A stretch of 64,000 bases of DNA from Owenia fusiformis (lineage: Eukaryota > Annelida > Polychaeta > Sabellida > Oweniidae): the NCBI GenBank assembly GCA_903813345.2, contig CAIIXF020000007.1, forward strand, positions 28,073,564 to 28,137,563, given 5' to 3'. Below, in pieces: positions 10,001-25,000 of the stretch; position 1 is the stretch's first letter, and the number at the start of each line of letters is the position of its first letter. The notes beneath the pieces were generated by a model. It was not told the DNA's origin, searched no databases, and saw nothing but the letters and a program-made list of their open reading frames with translations. The position numbers and the translations under genes are program-made.

Positions 10001-13000
10001 GGAAAAGCTATTAGACTCTGGAGCAAGAGGGTCTAAAGACATTTGACTCTGGAGATTCTCCGAACTCTAAAAGCCAAGTGAGAACCCTGGGTTACTTATT
10101 TGGGGCTAGTTGGATGGATAAAATATACATTAACAATAGCTTCCTAGCCTCAAAACAATTTACAAAATTTGATTTCTCATATTTTAAAGTATTAATGCGT
10201 TCTCCCCCAGGATTTTTCTCAAATGGTTATAAAACACACATTTTCGCATTTCTGACCAAAATTGGTAAAAATGCCTTTCTTCACAATTTTTTCATTGCCA
10301 AGTTGTTGCAATTGATTTCTAGGTTAACACAAACCTCTTTTCAAAACTTCAAGAATGAATGCCATCCTCGGATCACAGGGCTTCAAAATCCAGAATACTT
10401 CTTTCCTTTTCCACCCTGCTATAAGCAGTTGGAATTTCCCCGATTAAGAACTCACAATTTGTTCGTTGTCACAACACTACGACAGCAATCATGTATACGT
10501 TATCGGTGCATAATTAGATTACATGACTCAGTTTAATCGGGCGCTTCCAAATTGGTTATAGCAGGGGGAAGAAGCAGGTACGGATTCTGGACACCTGATT
10601 ACTAGGAGGATGGTGGAATCCCCACGCACCATATGCTTTCATGTTTGGGCAAGCATTAATGTAAATATTTTGAATACAAGGGAAAACTTGCTTCCTGATA
10701 TTATTTAGACCTTTACATCGAAAAAGGGATTTTTTCATACTAGTGCATTATGAATTATTTAACCTTGGTATTGGATTTTTATTTTAACATGCAAATATTT
10801 TTTATGAAAAAACTGTTGTGTAATTCAATTATTTTGTAAATTGTAAATTCAGCTACAGTATTTTCATTTGATACCAAGGACCTGGATTGCATGCTTTGAA
10901 ATAATTTTATTTCTGTTCATGCTTTGTACAGCAATTGCAGTAATTGGAAAATGATGTGAGAACTTACCCAATGATAGTGTAATCATTTTCTTAAGAGCTC
11001 ATACTCGAATTATTGAACATTGTACATGTTGGAAAACATTCACTTTTGTATTTTCTGTTTTATGTCAAAATGTGATAATGGGCACTACAAACAAGAAATA
11101 CAAAAGGAAATATTTGTAGGTCGATCAGAATTGTGCAATTTTGAATTCTTGATCCTTAATGCAAACATGTTGAATGTTCATTCTCGAGTGATCTTGAGCT
11201 AAGTTGCTTACACGAGGGTGTTGAAGCCTTGGCGATAACTATGAGGTGTTCAATCTACATTTTCTCATCAATTAGCATTCTGGTCTTTCAGACACTCTCT
11301 CAAATACAAAGCATCTCGTGAAAGAATAGGAACTGTATATGTACTGTAAATACCACAATGATTAAATAGGCAAAAAGTTTTTAATTCAGCAATCCTAAAT
11401 ACTTGCACCTTGTTATAAACTTAGAATACTTGGAGCGCACTATACTCCAAATTATTTTTTTTTTTCACCTTTCGAACCACATCATGTTTCATAGTTTTTT
11501 CATAAACAAGGATTGAGCAATGGCCAGCTCTGATTGGTTCATTGTGTTCAGAAGTTCATTTGTAGAGTATTTTGGCAGAGTGAGTTACTCTTGTAAAGGG
11601 TTAAATCTAAACAGTCTTGTTAAATCTTAGGGTCTCTTCAGAGTGAGTTACTCTTGTAGAGGGTTAAATCTAATCAGTCTTGTTAAATCTTAGGGTCTCT
11701 TGAGAGTGAGTTACTCTTGTAAAGGGTTAAATCTAAACAGTCTTGTGTTAAATCTTAGGGTCTCTTGAGAGTGAGTTACTCTTGTAGAGGGTTAAATCTA
11801 AACAGTCTTGTTAAATCTTAGGGTCTCTTGAGAGTGAGTTACTCTTGTAGAGGGTTAAATCTAAACAGTCTTGTTAAATCTTAGGGTCTCTTGAGAGTGA
11901 GTTACTCTTGTAGAGGGTTAAATCTAAACAGTCTTGTTAAATCTTAGGGTCTCTTGACCTTTGACCTTTTTGACAATTATTGGTATTTTATTTTTTGGAA
12001 CCAGGTGCCATTTAAGTTTAAATAAATTATTTGATATTCCATATGGGACATATTAGACGTGATAAGGAACAAGTTGCCCTCATAAGTTTCGTTGTGCATT
12101 CTTTGAATATATATGTGGTTCTATGAAATACAAAGATATTTGATATTTTATGAAATTCATATTTTGAATAGTATACGATCTTTATCAATTTCAAAACACT
12201 ACTGAATCATTGCACTCTCAGATAGTAATTTACATTGAGTTAAATCATGGAACACAGCCATGTAACATTTGTATCCTTTGTAAAACAGTACAGCAGTTTT
12301 TCTCATCTTCAAAAGTGTTATCTATGTACTGTAGTTGTAATTATTACTAGGCTCTGTGTCCCAGGGGTCCATTTATGAACTATCATAACTTACGTAATCC
12401 TCGCAAGCGATTGTTCTTCATAAAATAGGCTCTGGTTTTCTTGGAATCGTAAACTAGAAACATACCAAAAACGAATCCCAAGGTAATTATATCACATACA
12501 GACAGGTGAATTGTTTGTGTGTTTGCACCCCCCCCCCCCACTACTATATCTTGACTTGTGGTTTCATTTTGCTTCTCTCAGAAATTGAGATATCTGAACA
12601 TACCAGAATTATTATTTCATGTAATGGATCTGTTTGTTTATATGCTACTTTCATTCCAAGTTGACTTAGTCAGTATCTATCTCCTCGCCCAACATTACCC
12701 GCTCAGAACTCTTGTATTTTGTCTGCATTTTATTGTTGTGTTATGCCTGGGTCACATTTGCTCCAATTCATCGGCGACATCCAGCCGATAGAGTATTCTG
12801 TTTACAATTGTATTTAGTTTTGAACAGAATACTCAATGAATCGGAGCAAATGTGACCAAGGCATTAAGCAGATTTTATAACATATCTGTCTGTTATGGAT
12901 ATATACATATTTACATGTACCTTTTCTTATAGTTTGATCAGCTATTTCCAAGGGGGTTCACTTTTAAAAATTCCAAGGGGTTCAGATTTGACAACTTGGG

Positions 13001-16000
13001 TCCAAAACCACTTGAAAAGTGCTCAGAATACTGCATGATTTTGAAGAATTTTGGGCCAATAGACCCCCCCCTGAACCCCTCTCCCTTGGCTATTAGCATG
13101 TCCATCTACACTGTACAATCCTAATTGATACCCTCTGACACTCAGTGTAATACTGTAATACAATTTCATGATATATTTCATGTCGTTTGCTGAATATACT
13201 GACTGTAAGCATTTCAAAATAATTGATTAGCGTCATGATTAAATCATGCAATCTCATGACGGCTTAATGGAGACACCAGAGGGGGGCTGTCATTACAAAT
13301 AAGTCCAACTAGAAATACATGCAATAAGTGACCATGTTTTATCGCCACTAGAAGTGGTGGCATATTGTTTTATTCTCCAACTTTTTGTGTACAGTGGTTG
13401 GTGTTTGGCGGTGGGTATCTGTAACAAATGGGAGGTGGTGATATTTTGCATGTTAATGCCTTGTTGTCAAATGATATGAGATGCCTTCAAAATATATGAA
13501 AGCTATATAAGAATTAGAAATGGGAACTTCAAATAGACCATAGTTAGAATAATTTTATGTCAGCACTAAGAAGTGAAGCTACCATATCACAACCACAAGT
13601 GATGATATATCGTTATGGTTTTCAATGGTTTTTGATGTCGGCGGTTGGTGTTCGTTGTCAGTAACAAATAGTAGGTGGTGATATTTTGCATGTTAATGCC
13701 TTGTTTACCAGTTTTCTAAACTAAACAATTGGTATTGATGGTCAGTATCTGTAACATGTAGTTACAGTTTTGTTACCATTGGCAATAGCTTATCAGGTAG
13801 AACAATTTTGTCATGTTTAGTTGCCTAGCTGAACTAGTACATGATTTCAGGTTATATACAAGCTAGCCTATCATGATAACCCATGGCACCATTTCTTCTC
13901 AGCCTTGTTTTCGTGAAACAGAAAGATTTGATTGAATACAGAATGAAGCTGGTCTAGCTCATTAAAAATGTCCAAGATAAAACCATAATTAGCTTCATCG
14001 TTTTGTTATCCTAGTTGGCAGACCTCTGCACCTTGTATGCCATAGTGGCCATATATCATACACCCAGGCATCCCTAATTAGTCAGAAACGGCCTAATTGC
14101 CAACAAGATTAATGCAGTTGTATCAATTACTAGTGTACTCCTAAACCTATTCAACACTCACCTTTACTTGGTTGTTCCTAACTCAAGTACATTTAATGAG
14201 GGGGAGGTAAAATAACACATAGTTTTGTTTTAGAAAATGTGGGCCTTTTTAACAAAATTTATTTGGAAAAACTGGGCCTTTCTTTTGCCTATTTTGGGGT
14301 AAGGGCAGGGCTCGGCCCCAGTCTTCCATTATCATATGGACTACAGTAAGGGGCTTAATTATATAACTGATATGTTTAGTAATTTACTTGACTTATTATT
14401 TTCATTTAGGGATGAGTGAAGGGCTCACTTTCATTAAGCTCTAATCAATCTTTGAATTACCTTCACATTCACAAATGAACATTAATGTTTCATCCATAAT
14501 ATGGGATGAGGGTTTATTTCTAAAACCGACTTTCCTGGAAAGATACTGAAAATCCATTATCAATGACGAACATGATCGATGATGTCATATTTAGACAACT
14601 TAAACTGAGGGAACAAGAACTTTTTTGTGATAATCCTAAATATTTCAAGCTTGATGTTTTCTTATAGATGAAAAAAACAATTATGTTTATACTTATTATT
14701 ACCCCCTTGGCGGGCCTGTTCTTGGGGTAATAGTACTAGAATTGAAGGTGTTTATTTTACTATATTGACCTGAGTAATATGTGACGTCATAGTGGCGGGC
14801 CAATAATGATATTTCAGCCCAGCAATGTTTCCCGGGAAATGAGATATCGTTCAGTGCGTATAATTTCGCTTAAGTGGTCAGTCAGTTTTACCATTTCAGC
14901 TTGGTAATAAATGGTGGTAATAATAAGTAAAAGTGAAATATTGCCCTTTGAAATGACGTTATTGTACTATTATTCTATGAGGCACCATCCTTGTTAAATT
15001 ACATCTTTTGTATAAAGCGTTGTTTTTATTTAATGAACTACAGTGTATAGTGAAAAATCCAAAGTATAATGCCATAGAGATGCATTATAGTTAATGAAAT
15101 CAAAGAATGAAATCCTGTGCCAAGGGCTTATATTAACAATTTGATAAAAATGGTAACCATATTGATGATGTTATTTTTCAGAAAAGAAGCGTTTGAATGA
15201 TTACATATCCCATTTTGAGGGATTAACATATAGTACCAATGATCTCCACCGTGACCACCAGAGGGCTCGGCGCTCAACCACAGAACCTCATCTTCATCTT
15301 AAATTCAAATCACACGGCAGGTGAGTCAGCAACCTTTTCAATAATTTGATTTATCCACACTCTTTGAATTCGAGATAATTCTTTGATCAAATCAAATAAA
15401 AAAAGCCCATTCAAACTGTAAATGTAGTCATAGAAATGTATGTTCACAAGTAACTGTCATTTCAAAGTCTCGTGAAAGGCCATGACAACCTCTTGGGTTG
15501 ATGAAAAACTTATCCGTATCAAATCTATGTACAGGGTGACCGGAAAAAAAGGAGACCATTGAAGTAATCAATTTCTCCTAAACTAGACAAGTGCCATCAA
15601 TGAAATTTTGCATACACTGGAACAGTTATATGGAAATTTGTTACTGAATGTTTCAATACAAGCATTCAACTGGTTCAGGAGCTATGATCATTTACATAAC
15701 ATGCTCCAAATAGGCACAATTGAGACCAACGCAGAGTTGGATTCATATGGCAAACTACCCTTACATGTTCCGCCCTCTATGGCATTATTATGGCATTTCA
15801 TATAGCAGTGATTGCCTTCTTTAGGTCAACAATAGTCTGAGGATTGTTTTGGTATAGATTGTCTTTCAAATATCCATACAAAAAGAAATCAGCAGGATTC
15901 AAGTCTAGGCTGTAATGGCAATGAAGGGTTATCTGACATGTGGTTCATCATCCTGTTGCCAAAGTGCTGATTTACCCAATCTTAAGAGTCACTTTAGGTA

Positions 16001-19000
16001 TTGGGCATAGTGCCATGTTACTAAAACCACTATATGGCACAATTAAATCCCATATGGAAACCAAGGGCTGCCCAAAACCTCCTTAGGATGATACTGTAAC
16101 TGAGTGGGACCACTGAGTCAGAAGCCATAGGTCAGATAAGCTTCGTCTCCATACACCTCAAATTTGAATCCACCTGATTTCTTTTTGTGGGGCAATTTGA
16201 AAGACAATGTGTACCAAAAAATCCTGAGACAATTGCTGACCTAAAGGTGGCAATAAATGCTAAATGTAATGCCATAACAAGGTCGGAATATGTAAGGGTA
16301 TTTGCCAAATGTATCCAGCTCTGCGTTGGTCTCAATTGCGCCTATTTGGAGCATGTTATGTAAATGATCATAGCTCCTGAACCAGTTGACTGCTTGTATT
16401 GACACTTTCAGGAACAAATTTCCATAGAACTGTCCTGATGTATGCAAAATTTCATTGATGTCACTAGTCTATTTTAGGAGATATTGCCTATTTCAATGGT
16501 CTCCTTTTTTTCCGGTCACCCTGTACTTAAATCCTATGCAGTGAGAATATTATATTTACAACTGGTAATTGGGCTTTGGGTTAGTGAGGCAGTCATAATA
16601 GTTAAGATGTGAAATGAGTGTCAGACCCAAGTATTCTTGTATCAAGTCTCTCACACACATGTACAATGTAGATGTACATTCTAATTTTTATGTGTCTACT
16701 TCAAGTGGTGACATATACTCCAACTTTTTTGTGGACTGTGTTCAGCATCTGTAACAAATGGTGTCTGTAACAAATGGTGTGTGGTGATATTTTGCATGTT
16801 AATGCCTTGTTTTTTTCTGTGTGCATGTTACATGCTTGAAGGTCATTTTAGCTTAGATTAAGTCTCTGTTAACGCCCTGTACCAATAATGAATAAATAAG
16901 GGAATTCCTTTAATAAAGAAATAAAAAATATTGATTTTGCCTTCTTAATTGAAAATGGTGGAAACAGAAATTTAAATTACAGTTTTCATTTCTAAAAAGT
17001 CACGGTTTTAATACTGTTTCATTGAGGATGTAAAAATAAATATAAGGTAAATGTTGAAATATAAGGAAGCAGTGTGAGCTCTTTTAACAAAATAATACAG
17101 TGTGTATGTATTTCATTTCATCAAGTTTTATTAGATTGTGTCACATGCTTTAACTAATAGACATGTAGATTGAAGCGTTTCTATTTTACTCTATAATTTA
17201 TTATAACCAAGATTGAAGTCATCGTGGTTATAGTTATAGTAGAAATTGCCATCCAGGGCATATCTATTTGAATCTAGATATTCACTTCATCTCATTAAAA
17301 ATATTGATCTGTTATATTATCTCATCTGATTGTCAAAGCCACTTGGATTGTCTTGTCTTGCAAAGATGGGAAACTGATAGATGATCATGATGTCATTTAA
17401 TTATCCCAACGAACGAAGTTCGTTAGGGATATAGTGAAGCCCTCCGTCCGTCAGTCCGTCTGTCCGTCAGTCCGTCCGTCTGTCCGGAAGATAACTCAAA
17501 TACTAGTTGACAGATTTTCTTCATATTTAGTGGAAAGATGTATATTGGTGAATAATTTTACGCAAAAAAAAAATTTTTCAAGATGGCCGCCGCTTTAAAA
17601 ATGACGGGACTTTTTCGCAAAAATCATAAATTTTTCATTCTAAACCAAAGTAATTAATATTATTGTTTGAAATTTTGGTAGTGTATTCACAACATTTATA
17701 TATTTCACATATATTCCGTGTTTTTCATCCTGACCCCCAGGGGCCATGTATGGGGGGACAGGAAAACAGAAAATTTCGCTAATTTTTAGATCTTTCTGAA
17801 GTATAGCTTTATTATACTCAAATGAAAGGCAATTAAGAGAAGATTGCAAATATTGTATCTTTTTTCTGATTCGAGCCTCGTAAAATTCAAAATGGCCGTC
17901 TAATGTACGATTTTGCAATAATTTTTTGATCCCTTCAAAGTATGGCTATATTATACTCAAATTGAAGGAATTTTGGAGTAGATCACAATTATGGTATTAT
18001 TTTTCAGATTTGTACCTCAGAAAATTCAAAATGGCTGCTTTGCAGGAATTCGCAATTCTAAAATCTAATTTTTTCATTTTCAACCAAAGTAATGAGTATA
18101 ATTGATTGGAATTCGGTAATTGATATTTTGTTCGTTGGGATTTGCTACTCTGCGGAGTTGCCGTTATCTAGTTCTCTTTCCCTCCATAGTACGACTAGAA
18201 CAGTAAATAAAATGACTTGTAGATCTTAATTGTCTCAGAGAGGCTCATAAGAAACTCACATTCAACATGATTGCGAAGTTTATAAACAGATTCAATGAAG
18301 CATGGAATCATTTCAAATACAGGCCCAGGAGCTAGGGGGCTCTGGGTCCCCCCCCTCCTTGCAGTTTTTCACCATTCTGAACACTTTTCAAATGATTTTG
18401 GCTATTTTTGGCCAAGGTTGTAAAAGGTGAACTCCTCTGGAATTTTTAGAAAGTGAACCCTCAGCAAAAGATGGCTATTGGCCTGAAATGTTATCGTTTT
18501 GAGGCATCGATTTGTCCTCAAATGAGAAATACATCTGAATTGAATGAAGGCACTGTACCCCATGGCACATTTTACTCCATTGATCATCATATTACAATGA
18601 CATAATGATCAGGAACAAGATAACTCAAAAGGAACAATTCCATAAAACCGCCCTACCACTCTAATGGAGCAATTTTCAAAGGGACCACATTGACTCCCAT
18701 GTTAATGAATTCTCTCTGTCTAGCATGGAGTATTTACCATAACTGTATGGATGACAAACCTATTATTTTGTACTTTTACAAAATTACAGATTAATTGTAT
18801 TGCAGTGTTTAGGTCAACATAACTGAAAGAGAGAAAAAAGCTTATGCTATTAAAGTTGTTACTGAGTTAATAGGATATGCAATCGATGGGTTTCGATTCA
18901 ACGACATTTTGTCTAGGGTCATGATTAACAAATAACATTTTGCACCCAGGGGCGATGTTGGAAATCAAGGGGCCCCAAAAATTAGCTCAAAATTGAAAAA

Positions 19001-22000
19001 AGAATAATGCACAGTAGAGTTGATTAGCCTAGATAATAAGTATTTCTTCTTTTGCCCAGTTTATATGGGGAAGTGCAAATTCTGAGCCCCATACCCCAAT
19101 GTCTGCCACTGGTATTTAAGTATATATCTTTTGTTTCATACATCAGTTTGCATCAAGGGGTAGAGTGAGAATTTTATTTTATGGGGTATGTATATTATTA
19201 AATGTAGAATGTAGAAAGTCATTAATATACTTCTACCTTTGGTATTCAGGTATTCAGATTTAATATCTATTACTGCTGTTGCTAGGAAGAGGCTGATGAA
19301 GCAGTGAACTCTTCACTTTTATGGATACCTAGCTAATAGATAGATATATATTCAAAATATTTCATTTCTTGAGACACTCACAATGCTCATTCACCTCAAT
19401 TTGTTATAAAGTTACATAACGGCTCAGTTTTGTTTATGTACAAGGTGTTAATTTTGTTTATAAATCTAGTGATTCACAGTTTCTGGTATATGCAATAGTA
19501 GAGGAAATTATCAGTAACGGGAGAATTACATTGGATACTAGATACATTCAGGACCTCCCTTGCATAGATTGTATTTGTACAGAAATAGGTTGTACAGCCA
19601 AATAAATCACCTCTGCATGATCAATTGAATCAGTTGACTCTGATTTATTTCTTCACCAAAAATAGTTTTATATATTCATTCTAATTTGATCCTTAAAAAG
19701 AATTCTTGACAATTTGCACAATTTACTGGCATGGCGGCAGTTATAGGGTTCTTCTTGAGATATTTATGTATGAATTCTGCCACATTGTTCCGCTTTTATG
19801 TTTATTTTATCAATTTTAATGTTTCAGGAATTTTAACCTGCGTTTGAGGAAAGATACTACTACATTTAGCAAAGGCTTCAAGTTGGAAAACTCAGATGGG
19901 ACATTAGACGATTATGACACCTCCCATATATACGAGGGTGAACTTTGGGGTAAGTTTTGATAGAATATATATATATAGTTTCATTATTATTTAACGTAGC
20001 AAATTTAAAACTGCTCTATTCTCTTACCTGGAACAGTTTTAGCCATGGCTCCAAGTGGAGCATTCAAATGGGACATTAGACGATTATGACACCTCACATA
20101 TATACGAGGGTGAACTTTGGGGTAAGTTTTGATAGAATATGTATATAGTCTCATTATTATTTAACGTAGCAAATTCAAAACTGCTCTATTCTCTTACCTG
20201 GAACAGTTTTAGCCATGGCTCCAAGCGGAGCATTCAAATGGGACATTAGAGGATTATGACACATCCCATATATACGAGGGTGAACTTTGGGGTAAGTTTT
20301 GATAGACTATGTATATAGTCTCATTATTATTTAACGTAGCAAATTCAAAACTGCTCTATTCTCTTACCTGGAACTGTTTTAGCCATGGCTCCAAGTGGAG
20401 CATTCAAATGGGACATTAGACGATTATGACACCTCACATATGAGGGCGAACTTTGGGGTAAGTTGATTGAATACGCATTTTCAGTAAAACCTGTGTTCAG
20501 TAAACACCTATGGAGAGTAAGTGAGTCAGGGTAAGTTGATAAAATGTGATACCAGAGTAAACTTTTGAGTTCAGTTGATATGATATGATACTTCATGCAT
20601 GGACCAAGGTGAACTTTTGGATGATGCTGAAGATATTGACACTTCATATCTAAGGTGAACATTGTGGTAAGTTGATAGAATATGCAAATAATATTTTCAT
20701 CCTGAGCGCAGAGCTAAGCTAAAATTAAGTAAGTAAGATGGAGCTCTCTTAAAAGGAGCTAAGTCAAACGAATGTTAGAGAAATGGAACAGTTTTTTATT
20801 TGTAGGAATTTGTACTTTACTCTGTATATTGGAGAATATAATTTTCGACTATTGATCATTAAGAATACTTTGCCAATGTTCAAAACATGGTTGCCAAACT
20901 TGACAGGCTGCTGGCAATCTGACTATTGTGTTAATAGCACCAAGATTTTAAATACGCTCTATTGCTTTTTGTTAAAAGTGATTATCATTTCAATCAGGTA
21001 ACTGAGTTTTAAACCCTGGCTAGCCTTACCAAATGGTAGTTATTGTTAGTAGCCTCTGAGCTTCATAGTACTTCATATGTACATTTATTCATCCTTTAAC
21101 TCACCTCTATAAAATGCTGTCACTGTCTATGAGAGTTGTCCAAAAGTCAATAAAATTTACAATATATGATCATTGGAGATCTTTTGATTATTCTATTAAG
21201 TTTCCTTACGGTTAGCAATATTATGTTCATGTAAGATGAATATAATCATGTCAGTGAGTTTGAATATGGTGGGGCAGATTTTTATCATGTCATTATAGAT
21301 TGAAGTAGAAAATTGAATATATGAAATAATTTATCCACAAACACCATTTCATGTAATTCGATAACTAGATTAATACTTTTAATATTTGACTTATAATTCT
21401 AGGTGAGACAAACACCAAGGTTCATGGTTCCATAATCAATGGTGTCTTCCAAGGCTGGATCAAGACTCCCAGAGAGAAGTTCTATGTTGAATCAGCCAGA
21501 CGTTTCTATGACGATCCACAAGAATTCCACTCGGTCATCTATGCAGATAGCGATGTTGATCCTGATCCTTACAGGTTTGTGAATTTTGAAATATTTAAAA
21601 TAAATCTCCATTTGGTCATTTTTTCAATTCACCAAGAAGATGTGCATGGCGTATTGTTATCGTTATATTGTCACCTGTCACAAATTGTTACCATTTTGTT
21701 ATGTCGCCTACTGCTATGTTTACTACAGAGAGGAGATGTCACCTACTGCTATGTTTAGTATTGCTATGGAGATTTTATACAGGAGTTATGAAAATGTGTC
21801 TTGAAGTAGTGTTCACTAAATACAGGTGTTAACTAGAGAGAGGTGTTCACTAAGACAGGTTTTACTGTACTATCTAAAATACGTACTGAAATCACAAATG
21901 CCTTGAAATTTGCAGACACAAGAGATCTGCAGAGACAGGGACATGTGGCAATGATTATGTGCGAGACTGGATGGCAGATGTACAAAATTCTGCAACAGGC

Positions 22001-25000
22001 AATGTCCTCAGAGATCCTGTTGTAAGTACAGACATTCTTCAAAATAGTTATTTTAGTGTCTCTGGTTTGCACAAGATTTTTTGAATCATATTTTTATTGC
22101 TAAATAACTTTTGGCTAGATATTTTATATTTTGTAAGCATATCTAATATGGCAGAAAAAGTTCTGTTGAAAATGACATCTGATGTTTCCCCTTTGTCCCC
22201 TTTATCCCCTTTGCTGCTCTCCTTCCTTGTTTTATATTATCATTGGGTGCATGTGATATCATCACTTTCATCATTGATACTCCGTTCAATTGACAATTTG
22301 CGATCACCAGATGGATTTTATCTTGTAGTGACGTCACAATTAGGCCACGCTGCTGTAGCTGTTTGATTTGGAGAGATTATCTTCTGTTTTTCATACAATA
22401 TTGATTTATTTTTCACAAAAAGTATGATATTTGACGAGAACAACATTCTTAGCCCATGCCGAGTCTAATATCTTACTAACATGATTAAGATAGCAGTTGG
22501 GTGCCATATGAAACTTGTGTCCTTGTGTTAAGAGAGATGGGATAGTTGAATGAGCAATGCAAGGGCATGATGCAAGACTTATGTAGATTGTACTCGACAA
22601 TATTCTAAAATATGAGATAAGACACAATCATAATTGGTAAAACAAATAAGGGTATTTAGAGGTTTCATCCTGTATCTCACTGAATTGGCTATTGATACTG
22701 TAACATTTATGATTTCCAAATCAACAACTGTTTTATTTTCCAGTTTTTGTGGTGACATTGTTGTAGTCAACAATTTTTTGGGCTGGTGTTCAGCATTTGT
22801 AACATCGGTCGGCATCTGTACCAAATGACCGTCAGCATCGAACAAATGGCAGGTAGTAACATTTCGTATGTTAAAGCCTTGTTTAATTTTATTATCAATT
22901 TTTATTTGCCTTTCAATGGTTTTAGATTGAGAAGCGAGAAGTACCTAGAGACTACAACATTTACTCCGAGGAAGCCAATGCATATTTTGAACCACAAGAG
23001 AAAGTTCAAAGTAGAAAAAAGCGTCAATCTATAACAACCCCTGAAAGAAACACATGTAACATGTTCCTTCAAACAGACCAAGAACTGTGGGAGTATTATT
23101 TAGATCAATCAAACAATGATGCAAGCGTAAGTATTACCATCTCCCGTTTTGAGATCTCTGTGTCCATATAAATACCCACAAAAAAACATAAAAACCCTCA
23201 AATATTTGTTTTAGTACATCAAGGAAACTAGGATATATTGGTTAGATTGATGGTGTCATAGGTTGCAGGTAGCAATGTTTTTGACGTACCCATATCCATA
23301 TAAATACCCACAAAGCTATTCCTTTTTGAAAATTATACAATTTTAAATGACCATATCTTTTTGTTCAGTATTAATCCCATCATCACTCCAAATAAAAACA
23401 CAATACATAGACCTTTCCAATTTTCATTTTGGTGCATCAAAGAAACTGAAATATATTGGCTAAATTGATGATGTCATAGGTTGCAGGTAGCAATCTCTCA
23501 AAGTAAAAACTAGGTTTAACTTATTTTTATTGACTTGAACTTTATCGATTGATATTCCCTCAAGTTAATTCTGTTTTTATTTCCAGGTCGCAAAGGAAGA
23601 AATCACTGCATTTCTGGCCTCTCATATTACTGGTATAAAGGATATTTATTCCGAAACAATATTTTCGAAGTATGACAAGAGCGTTCAGTATAGTAGCATC
23701 TCCTTCACTGTACAACGGCTAAAGGTATGTATTAATACTACGATTGGGGGGGGGGTACCAAATTGGATTATTGTGTGAATTTCAGGACCATATCACTTTT
23801 TTTAGATACGTCATCAATTTTTAAATATACTTGTTCATTTGAGAGCTAGTTGGTGTTTTATATGAATTTAATATGTTTCAGGGAATTATGCCTGTGTTTT
23901 ATATTGGTTCAATTCTGTTTACTTTTACTGATGTTGTGATTCATACCACTAAATTAATAGATAGGGGATTAGTTTTGTTTGGATTTTTATGGTGTTATTT
24001 TCCTCCTTTCATGAAATACAGTAAAACCTGGCTAATCCGAACGCTGTTGGAACTGGCCAAAAGTGTTCAAATTAGCAGGTGTTCACATTGTAAGGTTTTA
24101 TAAACATGTCAGTCAATGGGATCAATTTGGGATCAAGAAAAAGTGTTCACTTTGAGAGGTGTTCAGATTAGAGAGGTCTTCAGATTTACAGGTTTCACTG
24201 TAATATATTGAACACTGTCTGTCATTGTTTGTTGGTTCCATGGAATTCGACATCGTGGATGGCTCTGCAGATATCCCTGTCTAGTCTTGATTTCTCAATT
24301 CACAAAAAGTGTAATTTTGAATTCATTTCACGATTTTGCACACGTTGCAAGTTTATATCGCTCCCCGGTTTCCTCCATTCAATCAACAGAAACTTTAATT
24401 GAATGTTAAGCTCATTGTGTGCATTTTCAATTAATTTTAACTTTTCTTCGTCTGATTAGCATGGTGATCGAACACCACCAGATATTCCTTGACATGTGAC
24501 CCGGTTTTGACCAATCATACCATTGCTAGCTAGCTAGATATAATAATTCAACTTATCAGTTGAAAGGAATCAAATGCATTTAAAAACAGTTTGAAATTGT
24601 CGCCATAAAGTCCTAATAATTTCATTGGTTATAGAACAGTGTTGTCATCACCAGAGTGTTTATAAATGAATTATTTAGTTTAGAGCAGTCAGGGTCAAAT
24701 CATCAAGCAATTTCATTATCACAATCGCTCATTATTATTGATTAATTAGTATCATATACTACTCCTTGTAGATCAACACCACAGATGATTGCACTGGGAC
24801 CAAAGCAAATGGCAACCCATACTGTAACAGAAACATTGATGTCAGCAACTTTCTCAACCTTAACTCCTTGAAAAACCACAATGAATTCTGTCTGGCCTAT
24901 ATCTTCACCTATAGAGACTTTACCGGGGGTACCCTGGGTCTCGCTTGGGTGGGGTCATCAACAAGTAAGTTGCAGAGTTCTTATGATATCCACATTTTGT

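Larger units (their letters stand above)
4044..15181 (+). other. ADAM10 intron 1 (11.1 kb)
   Basis: No conserved exon was found here. It holds a palindrome-rich element (4436-6014), a GTAAA microsatellite near 6100-6125, MITEs at 7970-8529, 9574-10094 and 12741-12867, a 63-bp minisatellite (11578-11955), a C-rich tract near 12528, and two copies of the hairpin-ended repeat (13342 and 13586). Other parts, for example 6130-7960 and 13710-15180, show only AT-rich sequence without recognised structure. Confidence 0.7.
15321..19827 (+). other. ADAM10 intron 2 (4.5 kb)
   Basis: Contains a double-ended mariner relic (15530-16525), a hairpin-ended repeat (16690), a GTCC-rich inverted-repeat element (17404-18140) and a degenerate MITE (18320-18485). 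From 18600 to 19820 I see no structure beyond AT-rich sequence. Confidence 0.7.

Noticed and set aside
10078-10536. 152-codon plus-strand open frame
   Set aside because: It begins in the terminal repeat of a MITE, has no recognisable domain, and lies within ADAM10 intron 1. Composition looks like non-coding AT-rich DNA.
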